A stretch of 64,000 nt of DNA from JAWXBA01 sp048499805. GTDB taxonomy: Bacteria > Gemmatimonadota > Gemmatimonadetes > Gemmatimonadales > GWC2-71-9. This document shows, piece after piece, positions 24,190 through 31,788 of the stretch (positions are counted from its first letter, which is position 1; each line of letters opens with the position of its first letter). The notes beneath the pieces were generated by a model. It saw only the letters and a program-made list of their open reading frames with translations, was not told the DNA's origin and did not search any database. The translations under genes and the position numbers were made by a program. The DNA lies in assembly GCA_048499805.1 (NCBI GenBank), contig JASNZF010000006.1, positions 1-64,000 on the forward strand. Reading direction: 5' to 3'.

Positions 24190-24474
24190 GTGGACAAGCA
24201 GGCCCTGGCAGTCATGATTCCCGTCCTGGCGGTGTTCTTCACCGGGCTGGTGGTGCTTTCCCGCACCGTCATTGGCAAGGCGATTGCCCGGCGGATTGGC
24301 GGCGACCAGCAGACCGGCGACGATGTCCACCAGCACCTGGTCGAACTCGAGACCGAGGTGGCCCTGATGCGCCAGGAACTGACCGAGACCCAGGAACGGC
24401 TGGACTTTGCCGAACGACTGCTGGCCAAACGCGATGAGCGGGTTGGTATCGGCGCGGCGAGACGGGAGGAGTAG
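24190..24474 (+). CDS. Psp-array paralogue 1, TM plus coiled coil
   Basis: A 94-residue protein with one membrane helix (MIPVLAVFFTGLVVLS), a basic patch (VIGKAIARRIGG), a linker, then an amphipathic coiled coil ending QERLDFAERLLAKRDE. The C-terminal signature ERLDF-x-ERLL recurs in the following nine genes. The GTG start at 24190 has a GGGAG site 7 bases upstream. The TM-plus-coiled-coil build resembles E. coli PspB in size and layout, but homology is inferred only from architecture and the nearby pspA. Confidence 0.72.
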   Translation: MDKQALAVMIPVLAVFFTGLVVLSRTVIGKAIARRIGGDQQTGDDVHQHLVELETEVALMRQELTETQERLDFAERLLAKRDERVGIGAARREE

Positions 24475-24783
24475 ATGGGTCCCAACGAGATGATCCCCAT
24501 CATGGGGATGATCACCGGAACGATCATGACCGCGTTCTTCATCATTGGCGGGGTGATGGTGTTCCGTGGACCGGTGGGCCAGGCGCTGGCCCGCCGGATC
24601 CAGGGCAAGCACGGTGACGTGGAGCAGGAACTGATCGGCGAGGTCCAGGCGCTGCGCGACCATGTGGTGTCGCTGGAACAGACGGTGGGCGAGCTGGAGG
24701 ATCGGCTCGACTTCAATGAGCGGTTGCTGGCCCAGGGCCGCGACATCGGTGCGGCGCAATCGGGCTCACCCAGACAGTCCTGA
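24475..24783 (+). CDS. Psp-array paralogue 2, TM plus coiled coil
   Basis: A 102-residue protein with a TM segment (ITGTIMTAFFIIGGVMVF), the motif FRGPVGQALARRIQGK and the coiled coil LIGEVQALRDHVVSLEQTVGELEDRLDFNERLLAQ. The ATG at 24475 begins directly after the previous stop, with the ribosome-binding site (GGGAGGAG) inside the end of paralogue 1. It shares the FRGP-x-G-x-A-[IL]-A-[RK]-RI motif with paralogue 7. Confidence 0.72.
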   Translation: MGPNEMIPIMGMITGTIMTAFFIIGGVMVFRGPVGQALARRIQGKHGDVEQELIGEVQALRDHVVSLEQTVGELEDRLDFNERLLAQGRDIGAAQSGSPRQS

Positions 24784-24792
24784 CGGGAGCGC

Positions 24793-25038
24793 GTGGTGGA
24801 AGACATCCTGGCGATCATCGGCATCTTCGGTGGCGGCACCCTGGTCGCCGTCTCGTTCAGTCCCCTCGGCAAGGCCTGGGCCGACCGGATCCGGGGCAAG
24901 GGACTCATCGTCCAGGACCCCGAGGTGATCGAGGACCTGAACGCCCTGCGGCTCGAGGTGGCGGAACTGCACGAGCGGCTCGACTTCAACGAGCGCCTGC
25001 TGGCCGAGCGGCGCGAGTCCGGTCCGGTGGGCAGCTGA
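24793..25038 (+). CDS. Psp-array paralogue 3, TM plus coiled coil
   Basis: At 81 residues this is the shortest family member: a weak N-terminal hydrophobic helix (ILAIIGIFGGGTLVAVSF), a SPLGKAWADRIRGK basic stretch, then EVAELHERLDFNERLLAERRES. The GTG start at 24793 (or a second GTG three bases on) has a GGGAG site before it. Its ERLDFNERLL core is identical to that of paralogue 2, suggesting recent tandem duplication. Confidence 0.7.
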   Translation: MVEDILAIIGIFGGGTLVAVSFSPLGKAWADRIRGKGLIVQDPEVIEDLNALRLEVAELHERLDFNERLLAERRESGPVGS

Positions 25039-25039
25039 G

Positions 25040-25462
25040 ATGCCAGCCGTGATGCGAATCCTGGCGCAGGTGGTCGTGGACATCCCTCCGATCCCGCCCA
25101 TCCCGCCGATTCCGGATATTTCCCAGTTCCCGCAGACCCCGGTGCCACCGTCGGACATCCCACCCGAGGTGGTGGCGTGGCTCCAGGGGATCCCGCCGGA
25201 GCTGATCATCGTGCCGATCATCGGGGTGCTGTTGATCGGTGGCTCGATCGTGTTCCTGCTGACCCGGGCCATCGCGCGGCGGATCGAGGGGAAGGGAACC
25301 AAGGAGATCCAGGCCGAGATCACGGCGCTCCACGAGCGGATCGCGGAGCTGGAGTCGGGGCACCAGCGGATCGCGGAGCTCGAGGAGCGGATCGACTTCA
25401 GCGAGCGGATGCTGGTGCGGGCGCGACCCTCCGAGGTCGGGCATCCGGGCGCCGAGCGATGA
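25040..25462 (+). CDS. Psp-array paralogue 4, with Pro-rich N-terminus
   Basis: A 140-residue protein with a distinctive Pro/Ile-rich N-terminal segment (about residues 14-45, including PPIPPIPPIPDISQFP). A TM helix follows (LIIVPIIGVLLIGGSIVFLL), then TRAIARRIEGKGTKE and a coiled coil ending ELEERIDFSERMLVRA. The Pro-rich segment precedes the membrane helix, so it and the coiled coil lie on opposite sides of the membrane; it might contact wall or outer-membrane components. The ATG at 25040 starts one base after the previous stop. Confidence 0.72.
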   Translation: MPAVMRILAQVVVDIPPIPPIPPIPDISQFPQTPVPPSDIPPEVVAWLQGIPPELIIVPIIGVLLIGGSIVFLLTRAIARRIEGKGTKEIQAEITALHERIAELESGHQRIAELEERIDFSERMLVRARPSEVGHPGAER

Positions 25463-25839
25463 CCGATCGCGCGGGGCCGGACGTGGTCTCGGGGGTGGTA
25501 CAGGCCGTGCTGACCTTCGTCATCGCCGCCTTTGCAGCCCAGGTGGTGATGGAGTCCGGCGGGCCGATCGTGATCCCCCAGGGCGTCGTGGCCGCGATGA
25601 CGATGGTGGTCGTGGGTGGTGCATCGGCGGCGCTCTGGGCGTGGCGGAAGCGGCGCTCCCCGGGACTGACCACCGGCCAGATGCTGGCGGAGCGCCTCGC
25701 GGAGGTGGAACGCCGGGAGTCCGAGGTGGACGCGGTGCATGCGCGCCTGGAGGAGCTGGAGGAGCGTCTCGATTTCTCGGAACGGTTGCTGATGAAGCAT
25801 GAGTCGCAGGAATCGGCCAGGGAGAACACGCCGGTATGA
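25459..25839 (+). CDS. Psp-array paralogue 5, two-TM type
   Basis: A 126-residue protein with two hydrophobic segments (VQAVLTFVIAAFAAQVVM and GVVAAMTMVVVGGASAALWAW), a basic WRKRR, then the linker SPGLTTGQMLAERLAEVE and the coiled coil HARLEELEERLDFSERLLMKHE. The G-L-[TS]-T-G-[QE] linker marks a second subfamily shared with paralogues 6, 8 and 9. The ATG overlaps the previous stop by 4 bp. It ends in ARENTPV, almost the same as the IREDTPV end of paralogue 9. Confidence 0.72.
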   Translation: MTDRAGPDVVSGVVQAVLTFVIAAFAAQVVMESGGPIVIPQGVVAAMTMVVVGGASAALWAWRKRRSPGLTTGQMLAERLAEVERRESEVDAVHARLEELEERLDFSERLLMKHESQESARENTPV

Positions 25840-26222
25840 GCCGCCGGATCGGACTGGACGCCTGGGCGATCGGGATCCACGTCTTCGTGACGATTGCCCT
25901 GGCGGTGGCACTTGGCGAGGCCTCCGGACCGGACGACGACATCGTGATCCCGCTGACCTTCGCCGGGTCGGCGATCCTGTTCGAGTGGCGGCGGCGGCGC
26001 GCCCTGGCGCAGCAGCCGCAGGAGGGGCTAACGACCGGCGAGGTGCAGCTGGCCCGGATGGAGGAGCTGGAGCAGCGGGTGGCCGAGGTGGAGATCCTCC
26101 ACGCCCGGGTAGCGGAACTGGAGGAGCGGCTCGATTTCTCGGAGCGGCTCCTGGTGCAGCAGCAGCCCCCGCGTGAACTGGCGGAGGGCGAGGGACCCCG
26201 GTGGCAGGGAGGGCCGCGATGA
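25836..26222 (+). CDS. Psp-array paralogue 6, two-TM type
   Basis: A 128-residue protein with two membrane helices, FEWRRRRALAQQ, then QEGLTTGEVQLARMEELEQRVAEVEILHARVAELEERLDFSERLLVQQQ. The ERLDFSERLLV core and TGE-x-QLAR linker are shared with paralogue 8. The start overlaps the previous gene (ATGA) and the stop overlaps the next, so translation is continuous across the array. Confidence 0.72.
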   Translation: MSRRIGLDAWAIGIHVFVTIALAVALGEASGPDDDIVIPLTFAGSAILFEWRRRRALAQQPQEGLTTGEVQLARMEELEQRVAEVEILHARVAELEERLDFSERLLVQQQPPRELAEGEGPRWQGGPR

Positions 26223-26563
26223 GCCAGAAGCACGCCGGTACCCACCTGGCCGTGTGGGGGATGATCGGGCTCTCCGCCGCCTTCGGTGCCCTGGCGATGG
26301 TGACGATGTCGATCGGCCCCGCGTCGATCCCGATCTGGATGTTCACCGTCGGCGGGGCCGCCCTGATCTTCCGGGGCCCGATTGGCAAGGCCATCGCCAA
26401 GCGGATCTCGGGCGAGGCCGATGGCGGAATGCCGCCCGAACTCCAGGGGGAGATGCTCCAGGAGCTCGACGATCTCCGGCACCGGGTGCTGGAACTGGAG
26501 GAGCGGGTGGACTTCTCCGAGCGGCTGCTGGCCCAGGCCAAGCCGGAACGCCACGATGCGTAA
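26219..26563 (+). CDS. Psp-array paralogue 7
   Basis: A 114-residue protein with two hydrophobic stretches (VWGMIGLSAAFGALAMVTM; IPIWMFTVGGAALIF), then FRGPIGKAIAKRISGEAD and the coiled coil ELDDLRHRVLELEERVDFSERLLAQAK. The FRGPIGKAIAKRI block ties it to paralogue 2 and weakly to paralogue 1 (VIGKAIARRI). The ATG at 26219 overlaps the preceding stop (ATGA). Confidence 0.72.
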   Translation: MSQKHAGTHLAVWGMIGLSAAFGALAMVTMSIGPASIPIWMFTVGGAALIFRGPIGKAIAKRISGEADGGMPPELQGEMLQELDDLRHRVLELEERVDFSERLLAQAKPERHDA

Positions 26564-26942
26564 GCCCACCGTCCTGGACTGGATCGGTGCGACCGCATTC
26601 TGGGGGATGGCCAGCGCCGTGTTCGGGACCTTCCTGCACATGGGACTCCTCCTGCAGGAGGAAGTCGGGGTGATCGCCGGCTTCAGCACCTTCTTCACCG
26701 GCATCGCGGCGGCCCGGCTCTGGGTGCTGCGGCGGCCCGCGGTGGCCGGTGGCCAGGGTGATGCGGTGGGGCTCTCCACCGGCGAGGCGCAGCTGGCTCG
26801 GCTCGAGGAGGTGGAGCTGCGCCTGGCAGAGATGGAGGCGCTGCAGGAGCGGGTGGCGGAGCTCGAGGAACGGCTCGACTTCTCGGAGCGGCTCCTGGTG
26901 AGCGGAGGCCAGCGCCAGCCCCAGGAGCGGCTCGATGCGTAA
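26556..26942 (+). CDS. Psp-array paralogue 8, two-TM type
   Basis: A 128-residue protein with membrane segments (FWGMASAVFGTFLHMGLLL; AGFSTFFTGIAAARLWVL), then RRPAVAGGQGDAVGLSTGEAQLARLEEVELRLAEMEALQERVAELEERLDFSERLLV. It shares its linker and coiled coil with paralogue 6. It overlaps the previous gene by 8 bp. Confidence 0.72.
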   Translation: MRKPTVLDWIGATAFWGMASAVFGTFLHMGLLLQEEVGVIAGFSTFFTGIAAARLWVLRRPAVAGGQGDAVGLSTGEAQLARLEEVELRLAEMEALQERVAELEERLDFSERLLVSGGQRQPQERLDA

Positions 26943-27300
26943 CCTCCGCTGGTACGACTGGCTCGGCGGGCTCGCGATCTGGACCGCGGCCAGTTTCCTG
27001 GTCGGCGTCGTGATGGACGAGACCGGGGCTCCCGAGGAAGGAACCATCATTGTCGCCTTCGGGCTCTGGTCACTCGGGATCGTGGCGGCCCGGGTCTGGT
27101 GGCTCAAGCGAGCGGGAGCCGACGAGGACAGTTCGCCGCGGGTGGGGCTCTCCACCGGGGAAATGACGGCCCAGCGGCTGGCCGACATGGAAGCGCGAGT
27201 CTACGAGCTGGAGGAGCGGCTGGAACTGGCCGAGCGACTCCTGGCCGAGGCCCGGGAGCGGCCGCGAATCCCCCGGATCAGGGAGGACACGCCGGTATGA
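26935..27300 (+). CDS. Psp-array paralogue 9, two-TM type
   Basis: A 121-residue protein with two hydrophobic segments (LAIWTAASFLVGVVM; TIIVAFGLWSLGIVAARVW), KRAGADED, the linker VGLSTGEMTAQRLADME and the coiled coil YELEERLELAERLLAEARER. It carries Leu-Glu-Leu where the others read Leu-Asp-Phe, so it is the least conserved in the signature. It overlaps the previous gene by 8 bp and the next by 4 bp. Confidence 0.72.
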   Translation: MRNLRWYDWLGGLAIWTAASFLVGVVMDETGAPEEGTIIVAFGLWSLGIVAARVWWLKRAGADEDSSPRVGLSTGEMTAQRLADMEARVYELEERLELAERLLAEARERPRIPRIREDTPV

Positions 27301-27620
27301 GCGGTGAAGGCGAATTCGCCATGTGGATAGCCATCGGCATGGGCCAGGTGGCGTTCTGGATCGCCATGTACCCGCTGGTGAGCGCCTGGGCGGAGCGGAT
27401 CAAGGCCCGGGGGCGCCCCGAGATCTCGGGAGGAGAGGCCCGGATCGCGGAACTTGAGGCGCGGTTGGAACGTATGGAGCTGCGTTCGCCGGTCACCGGG
27501 GAGGTGGACGCGCAGGACCAGCGGCTGGGGGAGCTGGAGGAGCGGCTCGACTTCGCCGAGCGGCTGTTGACCCGGGCGGAACCGGTGGGGCGCCACTTGC
27601 CGTCCCCACCGGAGGAGTAG
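27297..27620 (+). CDS. Psp-array paralogue 10
   Basis: A 107-residue protein with one hydrophobic segment (AMWIAIGMGQVAFWIAMYPLVS), AWAERIKARGR, then two coiled-coil stretches separated by SPVTGEVDAQDQ, the last ending GELEERLDFAERLLTRAE. The TM segment, Ala-rich basic patch and terminal signature repeat the paralogue pattern. It is the last member of the array, followed by a 50-bp gap to the YbjN-like gene. Confidence 0.7.
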   Translation: MSGEGEFAMWIAIGMGQVAFWIAMYPLVSAWAERIKARGRPEISGGEARIAELEARLERMELRSPVTGEVDAQDQRLGELEERLDFAERLLTRAEPVGRHLPSPPEE

Positions 27621-27670
27621 GTAGATTCCTGTCGCACGCGGCCATGCCGGCTGCCGAACGAGGAGACCGA

Positions 27671-28084
27671 ATGGTCACCAAGGATGACATCCAGTCGTTC
27701 ATCGACCGACTGGACACCAATGGACCCTCCAGCAGCGAGGTCGAGCCCGATCTCTGGGTCGTGAAGACCGCGGAAGGGGCCGAGATCGTGATCAATCACG
27801 CCCCGCCCGTGGTGATCTTCCGGGTCCGGGTCATGGAGGTGCCGGGGGACGAGGCGCAGCGCGCCGCGCTCTTCCGCCGCCTGCTCGAGCTCAACGCCCG
27901 GGACCTGGTCCACGGCTCCTACGGTCTCGAGGGCGACCATGTCGTCCTGACCGACACCCTGGAACTGGCCAACCTCGACTCCACCGAGTTCCAGGCCAGC
28001 TTTGACTCCCTCACGCTGGCGCTGGCCTCGCACATGGGCCAGCTCTCCGCGCTTCGCGAAAGGTCGACCGATGGGGCTCTTTGA
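27671..28084 (+). CDS. YbjN/CesT-like small protein
   Basis: A 137-residue soluble protein with the pattern of YbjN-domain or type III chaperone-like folds: LWVVKTAEGAEIVINHAPPVVIFRVRVMEVP, then ALFRRLLELNARDLVHGSYGLEGDHVVLTDTLELANLD and a C-terminal helix. An AGGAG site precedes the ATG at 27671. It lies between the ten-paralogue array and pspA and overlaps pspA by 14 bp, so it is probably part of the same envelope-stress unit, perhaps as a partner or chaperone of PspA. Confidence 0.75.
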   Translation: MVTKDDIQSFIDRLDTNGPSSSEVEPDLWVVKTAEGAEIVINHAPPVVIFRVRVMEVPGDEAQRAALFRRLLELNARDLVHGSYGLEGDHVVLTDTLELANLDSTEFQASFDSLTLALASHMGQLSALRERSTDGAL

Positions 28085-28838
28085 TCGGCTGTCCACGCTG
28101 TTCAGGTCGAACATCAACGACATGATCAGCCGGGCCGAAAACCCGGAAAAGATGCTGAACCAGCTGATCCTCGACATGAAGACCCAGCTGGCCAAGGCCA
28201 AGCAGGAGGCCGCCTCCGCCATCGCCGACGAGAAGAAGCTCCAGGCGGATGCCGAGGCGCTCAAGAAGCAGGCGGAGGACTGGGAGCGCCGCGCCATGCT
28301 GGCGGTGCAGGAAGGCCGCGACGACCTGGCGACCCAGGCGCTGATGCGCTACAACGAGGCGCTCCAGGGGGCCCAGTCGCTGCACGAGACCTGGCTCAAG
28401 CACAAGGCCGAGACCGAGCACCTCAAGGGCTCGCTGCGCCAGCTCAACGACAAGATCGAGGAGGCCAAGCGCAAGAAGAACATCCTGGTGGCCCGCGCCA
28501 AGCGCGCCGAGGCGCAGCAGCGGATCCAGGAGACGATGGCGGGGATGAGCGACAAGTCCGCCTTCGAGTCGTTCGAGCGCATGGCCGAGAAGATCGAGGC
28601 GACCGAGCGGAAGGCCCTCGCCGCCGCCGAGATCCAGCAGGAGTTCCAGGCCGACGATCTCGTGGACCAGTTCAAGGCGCTGGAGTACCACGGCAACGCC
28701 GACCAGCAGCTGCTCGAGCTCAAGGCCAAGATGGGGATGCTAGGCGCGGGCGGCGGCGGGCCGGCCAAGCAGATCGGCAAGGGCGGGGTCGAGGACGCCG
28801 AGGTCGTCGACGATGACGAGGGAGCGCCGCCCGCTTGA
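28071..28838 (+). CDS. pspA: PspA/IM30 family membrane-protective protein
   Basis: A 255-residue ESCRT-III-superfamily protein that coats and stabilises damaged inner membrane. It opens with the amphipathic helix MGLFDRLSTLFRSNINDMISRAENPEKMLNQLI and continues as long coiled coils (KKNILVARAKRAEAQQRIQETM; ALEYHGNADQQLLELKAKMG). The C-terminus has a Gly-rich linker and an acidic tail (EDAEVVDDDEG), an appendage also seen in some IM30-like proteins. The start overlaps the YbjN-like gene by 14 bp; a DUF1611 gene follows with a 4-bp overlap. No pspF or pspC is nearby. Confidence 0.95.
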   Translation: MGLFDRLSTLFRSNINDMISRAENPEKMLNQLILDMKTQLAKAKQEAASAIADEKKLQADAEALKKQAEDWERRAMLAVQEGRDDLATQALMRYNEALQGAQSLHETWLKHKAETEHLKGSLRQLNDKIEEAKRKKNILVARAKRAEAQQRIQETMAGMSDKSAFESFERMAEKIEATERKALAAAEIQQEFQADDLVDQFKALEYHGNADQQLLELKAKMGMLGAGGGGPAKQIGKGGVEDAEVVDDDEGAPPA

Positions 28839-29911
28839 CCGCGTCCGAACCGCGCTTCCTGATCCTGGCTGACGGCGATTTCGATCCTGAGACTTCCAAG
28901 ACCGCGAACTCCGTGATCCGGTTCCAGCCGGATCGCGTGGTCGCGGTGCTGGACCGCGTCACCGCCGGCCAGACCGCCCAGGATGTCCTGGGTTTCGGCG
29001 GCGCCATCCCCGTGGTGGGTTCGATCGAGGAGGGGCTCGCCCTCCAGCCCACCGCCGTCCTGATCGGCATCGCCCCGATGGGCGGGCGGCTCCCGCCCGA
29101 ATGGCGCCTCTGGCTGGCGGACGCCCTCGATGCCGGCTGCGACATCGTCAGCGGCCTGCACACCTTCCTCAACGACGATGCGCTCCTGGCCGAACGCGCC
29201 AAGGCCAACGGGCGCACCATCACCGACATCCGCCGCCCCCCCGCCGACCTGCCGGTGGGCGACGGCCGCGCCCGCCACACCGAGGCGTTCCGCGTCCTCA
29301 CCGTCGGCACCGACTGCAACGTCGGCAAGATGACCGCGCAGCTCCAGCTGGTGCAGGGACTCAAGGACGCCGGCCTCCGCACCCGGTTCGTGGCCACCGG
29401 CCAGACCGGGATCATGATCGAGGGCTGGGGCATCGGCGTCGACGCGGTGGTGGCCGACTTCATTGCCGGGGCCACCGAGCGGATCACGCTCCAGGGCGCC
29501 GAGGGCGCCGACGTCGTGCTGATTGAGGGGCAGGGAAGCATCAATCACCCCGGCTACTCCGGCGTGACCCTCGGCCTGCTCCACGGCTCCTGCCCCGATG
29601 CGATGATCCTCTGCCACCAGGCCTCGCGGAGGCACATCGGTGATTATCGCGACAACGAGTGGCTGCCGATTCCCCCGCTCACCGACTACATCAGGATGTA
29701 CGAGATGATCGGGTCGGCGGTGCATCCCACGAAGGTGATCGGCATAGCGCTCAACACCTATGACCTCAGCGAGGCCGAGGCCAAAGCGGCGATCGACCAG
29801 GCCGCCCGGGACACGGGGCTCCCGGCCGCCGACGTGGTGCGGTTCGGCTCGGCACCGCTGGTCGAGGCAATCGCCGCGGCCCGTGCGGCGGGTGCCAGGG
29901 CCTCTGGGTAG
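28835..29911 (+). CDS. DUF1611 (DgcN-like) protein
   Basis: A 358-residue P-loop protein of the DUF1611 family, some members of which (DgcN) act in D-glutamate metabolism with an epimerase partner. It has a Rossmann-like N-terminal half, then Walker A TVGTDCNVGKMTAQL and the family motifs GQTGIMIEGWGIGVDAVVADFIAG and IEGQGSINHPGYSGVTLGLLHGS. The start is a TTG at 28835 (TTGA) overlapping the pspA stop. No epimerase gene follows, so the usual partner is absent here. Its place in a stress operon suggests a link to cell-wall amino acids, as inference. Confidence 0.87.
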   Translation: MTASEPRFLILADGDFDPETSKTANSVIRFQPDRVVAVLDRVTAGQTAQDVLGFGGAIPVVGSIEEGLALQPTAVLIGIAPMGGRLPPEWRLWLADALDAGCDIVSGLHTFLNDDALLAERAKANGRTITDIRRPPADLPVGDGRARHTEAFRVLTVGTDCNVGKMTAQLQLVQGLKDAGLRTRFVATGQTGIMIEGWGIGVDAVVADFIAGATERITLQGAEGADVVLIEGQGSINHPGYSGVTLGLLHGSCPDAMILCHQASRRHIGDYRDNEWLPIPPLTDYIRMYEMIGSAVHPTKVIGIALNTYDLSEAEAKAAIDQAARDTGLPAADVVRFGSAPLVEAIAAARAAGARASG

Positions 29912-29937
29912 ATCTCGGCGAAAGCAGGGTAGAGAAA

Positions 29938-30106
29938 GCCACGGATGGCACGGAGGTCGCGGATTGTTCGGGTACCGGGGCCTGTACCGTGCGTTCGCAG
30001 CGCCCCTGCTGGTGTCACAAACCGCCGTTCCATTCAGTCTCTTCTTCCTAGACCCTCTCAGCGCTCGACTCGCGGAAACATTCGTGTCATCCGTGCCATC
30101 CGTGGC
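29938..30106. repeat. 17-bp inverted repeat pair in intergenic region
   Basis: GCCACGGATGGCACGGA at 29938-29954 is matched exactly in inverted orientation by 30090-30106. The enclosed ~135 bp has no gene. The whole gap between the DUF1611 and phoD genes (29912-30171) is otherwise featureless; a relict element is possible. Confidence 0.6.
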
Positions 30107-30171
30107 AATCTGTGCGTTTCCCCATGCTGCATGAAGACGACAGACCTCCGGGCCGAGAACCGGCACTAGCG

Positions 30172-31710
30172 CTACGATATTCGCGTGATCCCCGGTCGGC
30201 CCCGCTCCACATGCCAACTGCTGGCGGTCCTGATTGGCGCATCGGGTCGGGAGACGAACGGCACCGTCCGGTAGTCGGTCGTCCAGATGTCTCCCTCCAC
30301 GCGGCAGCTCATGTAGCCCCGCCGGTTGTTCTGCCACTTGACCTGCGGGTTCTCCGCTCGCACCCGCTCCACGTTGGCGGACTCCTCGGCGCCATCTCCC
30401 CCCGACGACATGCTCGTGCCCACGAATTCCGCGGCGATGGGCGCCCCGGATGGCGCATCGAACCCGGCCTGCAGTTCGTTGACCCAGCTCGAGTGGATGT
30501 CGCCGGTCAGCACCACCGTGCGATTGGCGGCGCGTTCGGCCATGGCACGGAGCAACCGGTCGCGCGCCACCGGGTACCCGCTCCAGGCGTCCATGGACAC
30601 TTGTGTTTCCGCTCCCACCGCCGAGTCATAGGGTCCCATCATCACCTGCTGGGCCAGGACCTGCCATCCGGATCGTGATGCCCCGAGGCCGTCCACCAGC
30701 CAGCGTTCCTGCGGCGCGCCCAACAGGGTGCGGGCGGGGTCGCTCCACTCACCGCAGGGCACCGTGCGGACTCCATCGCCGCAGGCCTGGTCGCTGCGGT
30801 GCTGCCGGGTGTCGAGCACCCAGAACCGGGCCAGCGCGCCCCAGTCGATCGTGCGGGTGATGGCGAGGTCGGCCCAGGAGGCCACCCGGGGGACGCGCAC
30901 CGGCTGGTTCTCCCACCATGCCTGGTATCCCATCGCGCGGCGGGCGCGCATCTGCTCCACCGACTCCATGCCGTTCTCGCCCACGTCGCCGGCGTAGTTG
31001 TTGTCGACCTCGTGATCGTCCCAGGTCAGCACCCAGGGGCAGGCGGCATGGGCGGCCTGCAGGAAGGGATCGGACTTGTACTGGGCATACCGGATCCGGT
31101 AGTCCTCGAGCCGCTGGATCTCGTCGGTCGCATGACGGCGGACCCGCCCCTCGATCGCGCTGTACTCATAGATGTAGTCGCCGGTGTGGATGACCAGGTC
31201 GTGGGACTCCCGGGACAGGTGGTCGAAGGCGGTGAACAGCCCCTGTTCGTAGTGCTGGCAGCCGGCCACCCCGAAGCGGAGCGGCGTGGTAGCGCCCTCG
31301 GCGGGACTGGTGCGGGTCCTCCCGACGGGGCTCTTGGCGTCCCCGGAGGTGAAGCGGTAGAAGTACCAGCGGTCCGGCCGGAGGCCGGGCACGTCGATGT
31401 GGATGCTGTGGCCGAGTTCCGGGGCTGCGGTGGCGCGGCCGCGCTGGACCACCGTGGCGAAGCCCTCGTCCTCGGCCACCTCCCAGTCCACGGCGGTCCG
31501 CGCCCCCGCCATGCCGTACCCCGGTTCCAGGGGGCGTGGGGCCAGCCGGGTCCAGAGCATGACGCCGTTCGGGGTGGGATCACCCGAGGCGACGCCCAGA
31601 GTAAACGGGTCGTCGGCAAAGCTGGGTCGGTGGCGGACCCGCCAGTTGTTGGGAACCACCGCGGCGAGCGCCGCGAAGCGGGTCCACTCCAGGAAGTCGC
31701 GACGTTGCAT
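30172..31710 (-). CDS. phoD: PhoD-like alkaline phosphatase, Tat-exported
   Basis: A 512-residue protein of the metallophosphatase/PhoD family. It carries a twin-arginine signal (MQRRDFLEWTRFAALAAVVP). Family motifs include FTLGVASGDPTPNGVMLWTRL, FGVAGCQHYEQGLFTAFDHLSRESHDLVIHTGDYIYEYS and TWDDHEVDNNYAGD. A WRVLAQQ-like motif (GWQVLAQQVMMGPYD) and LTGDIHSSWV complete the metal-binding set. It hydrolyses phosphomonoesters or diesters outside the membrane. The ATG at 31710 is placed to keep the Tat signal; an upstream GTG is less likely. Confidence 0.92.
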   Translation of the reverse strand: MQRRDFLEWTRFAALAAVVPNNWRVRHRPSFADDPFTLGVASGDPTPNGVMLWTRLAPRPLEPGYGMAGARTAVDWEVAEDEGFATVVQRGRATAAPELGHSIHIDVPGLRPDRWYFYRFTSGDAKSPVGRTRTSPAEGATTPLRFGVAGCQHYEQGLFTAFDHLSRESHDLVIHTGDYIYEYSAIEGRVRRHATDEIQRLEDYRIRYAQYKSDPFLQAAHAACPWVLTWDDHEVDNNYAGDVGENGMESVEQMRARRAMGYQAWWENQPVRVPRVASWADLAITRTIDWGALARFWVLDTRQHRSDQACGDGVRTVPCGEWSDPARTLLGAPQERWLVDGLGASRSGWQVLAQQVMMGPYDSAVGAETQVSMDAWSGYPVARDRLLRAMAERAANRTVVLTGDIHSSWVNELQAGFDAPSGAPIAAEFVGTSMSSGGDGAEESANVERVRAENPQVKWQNNRRGYMSCRVEGDIWTTDYRTVPFVSRPDAPIRTASSWHVERGRPGITRIS

Positions 31711-31788
31711 GGGTCGGGCCGGTTGGGGATGGATCGAATTAACCGCCGAAATGCGACGAGCGCCATGTCCCAGGGTCACGGTCCGGGA

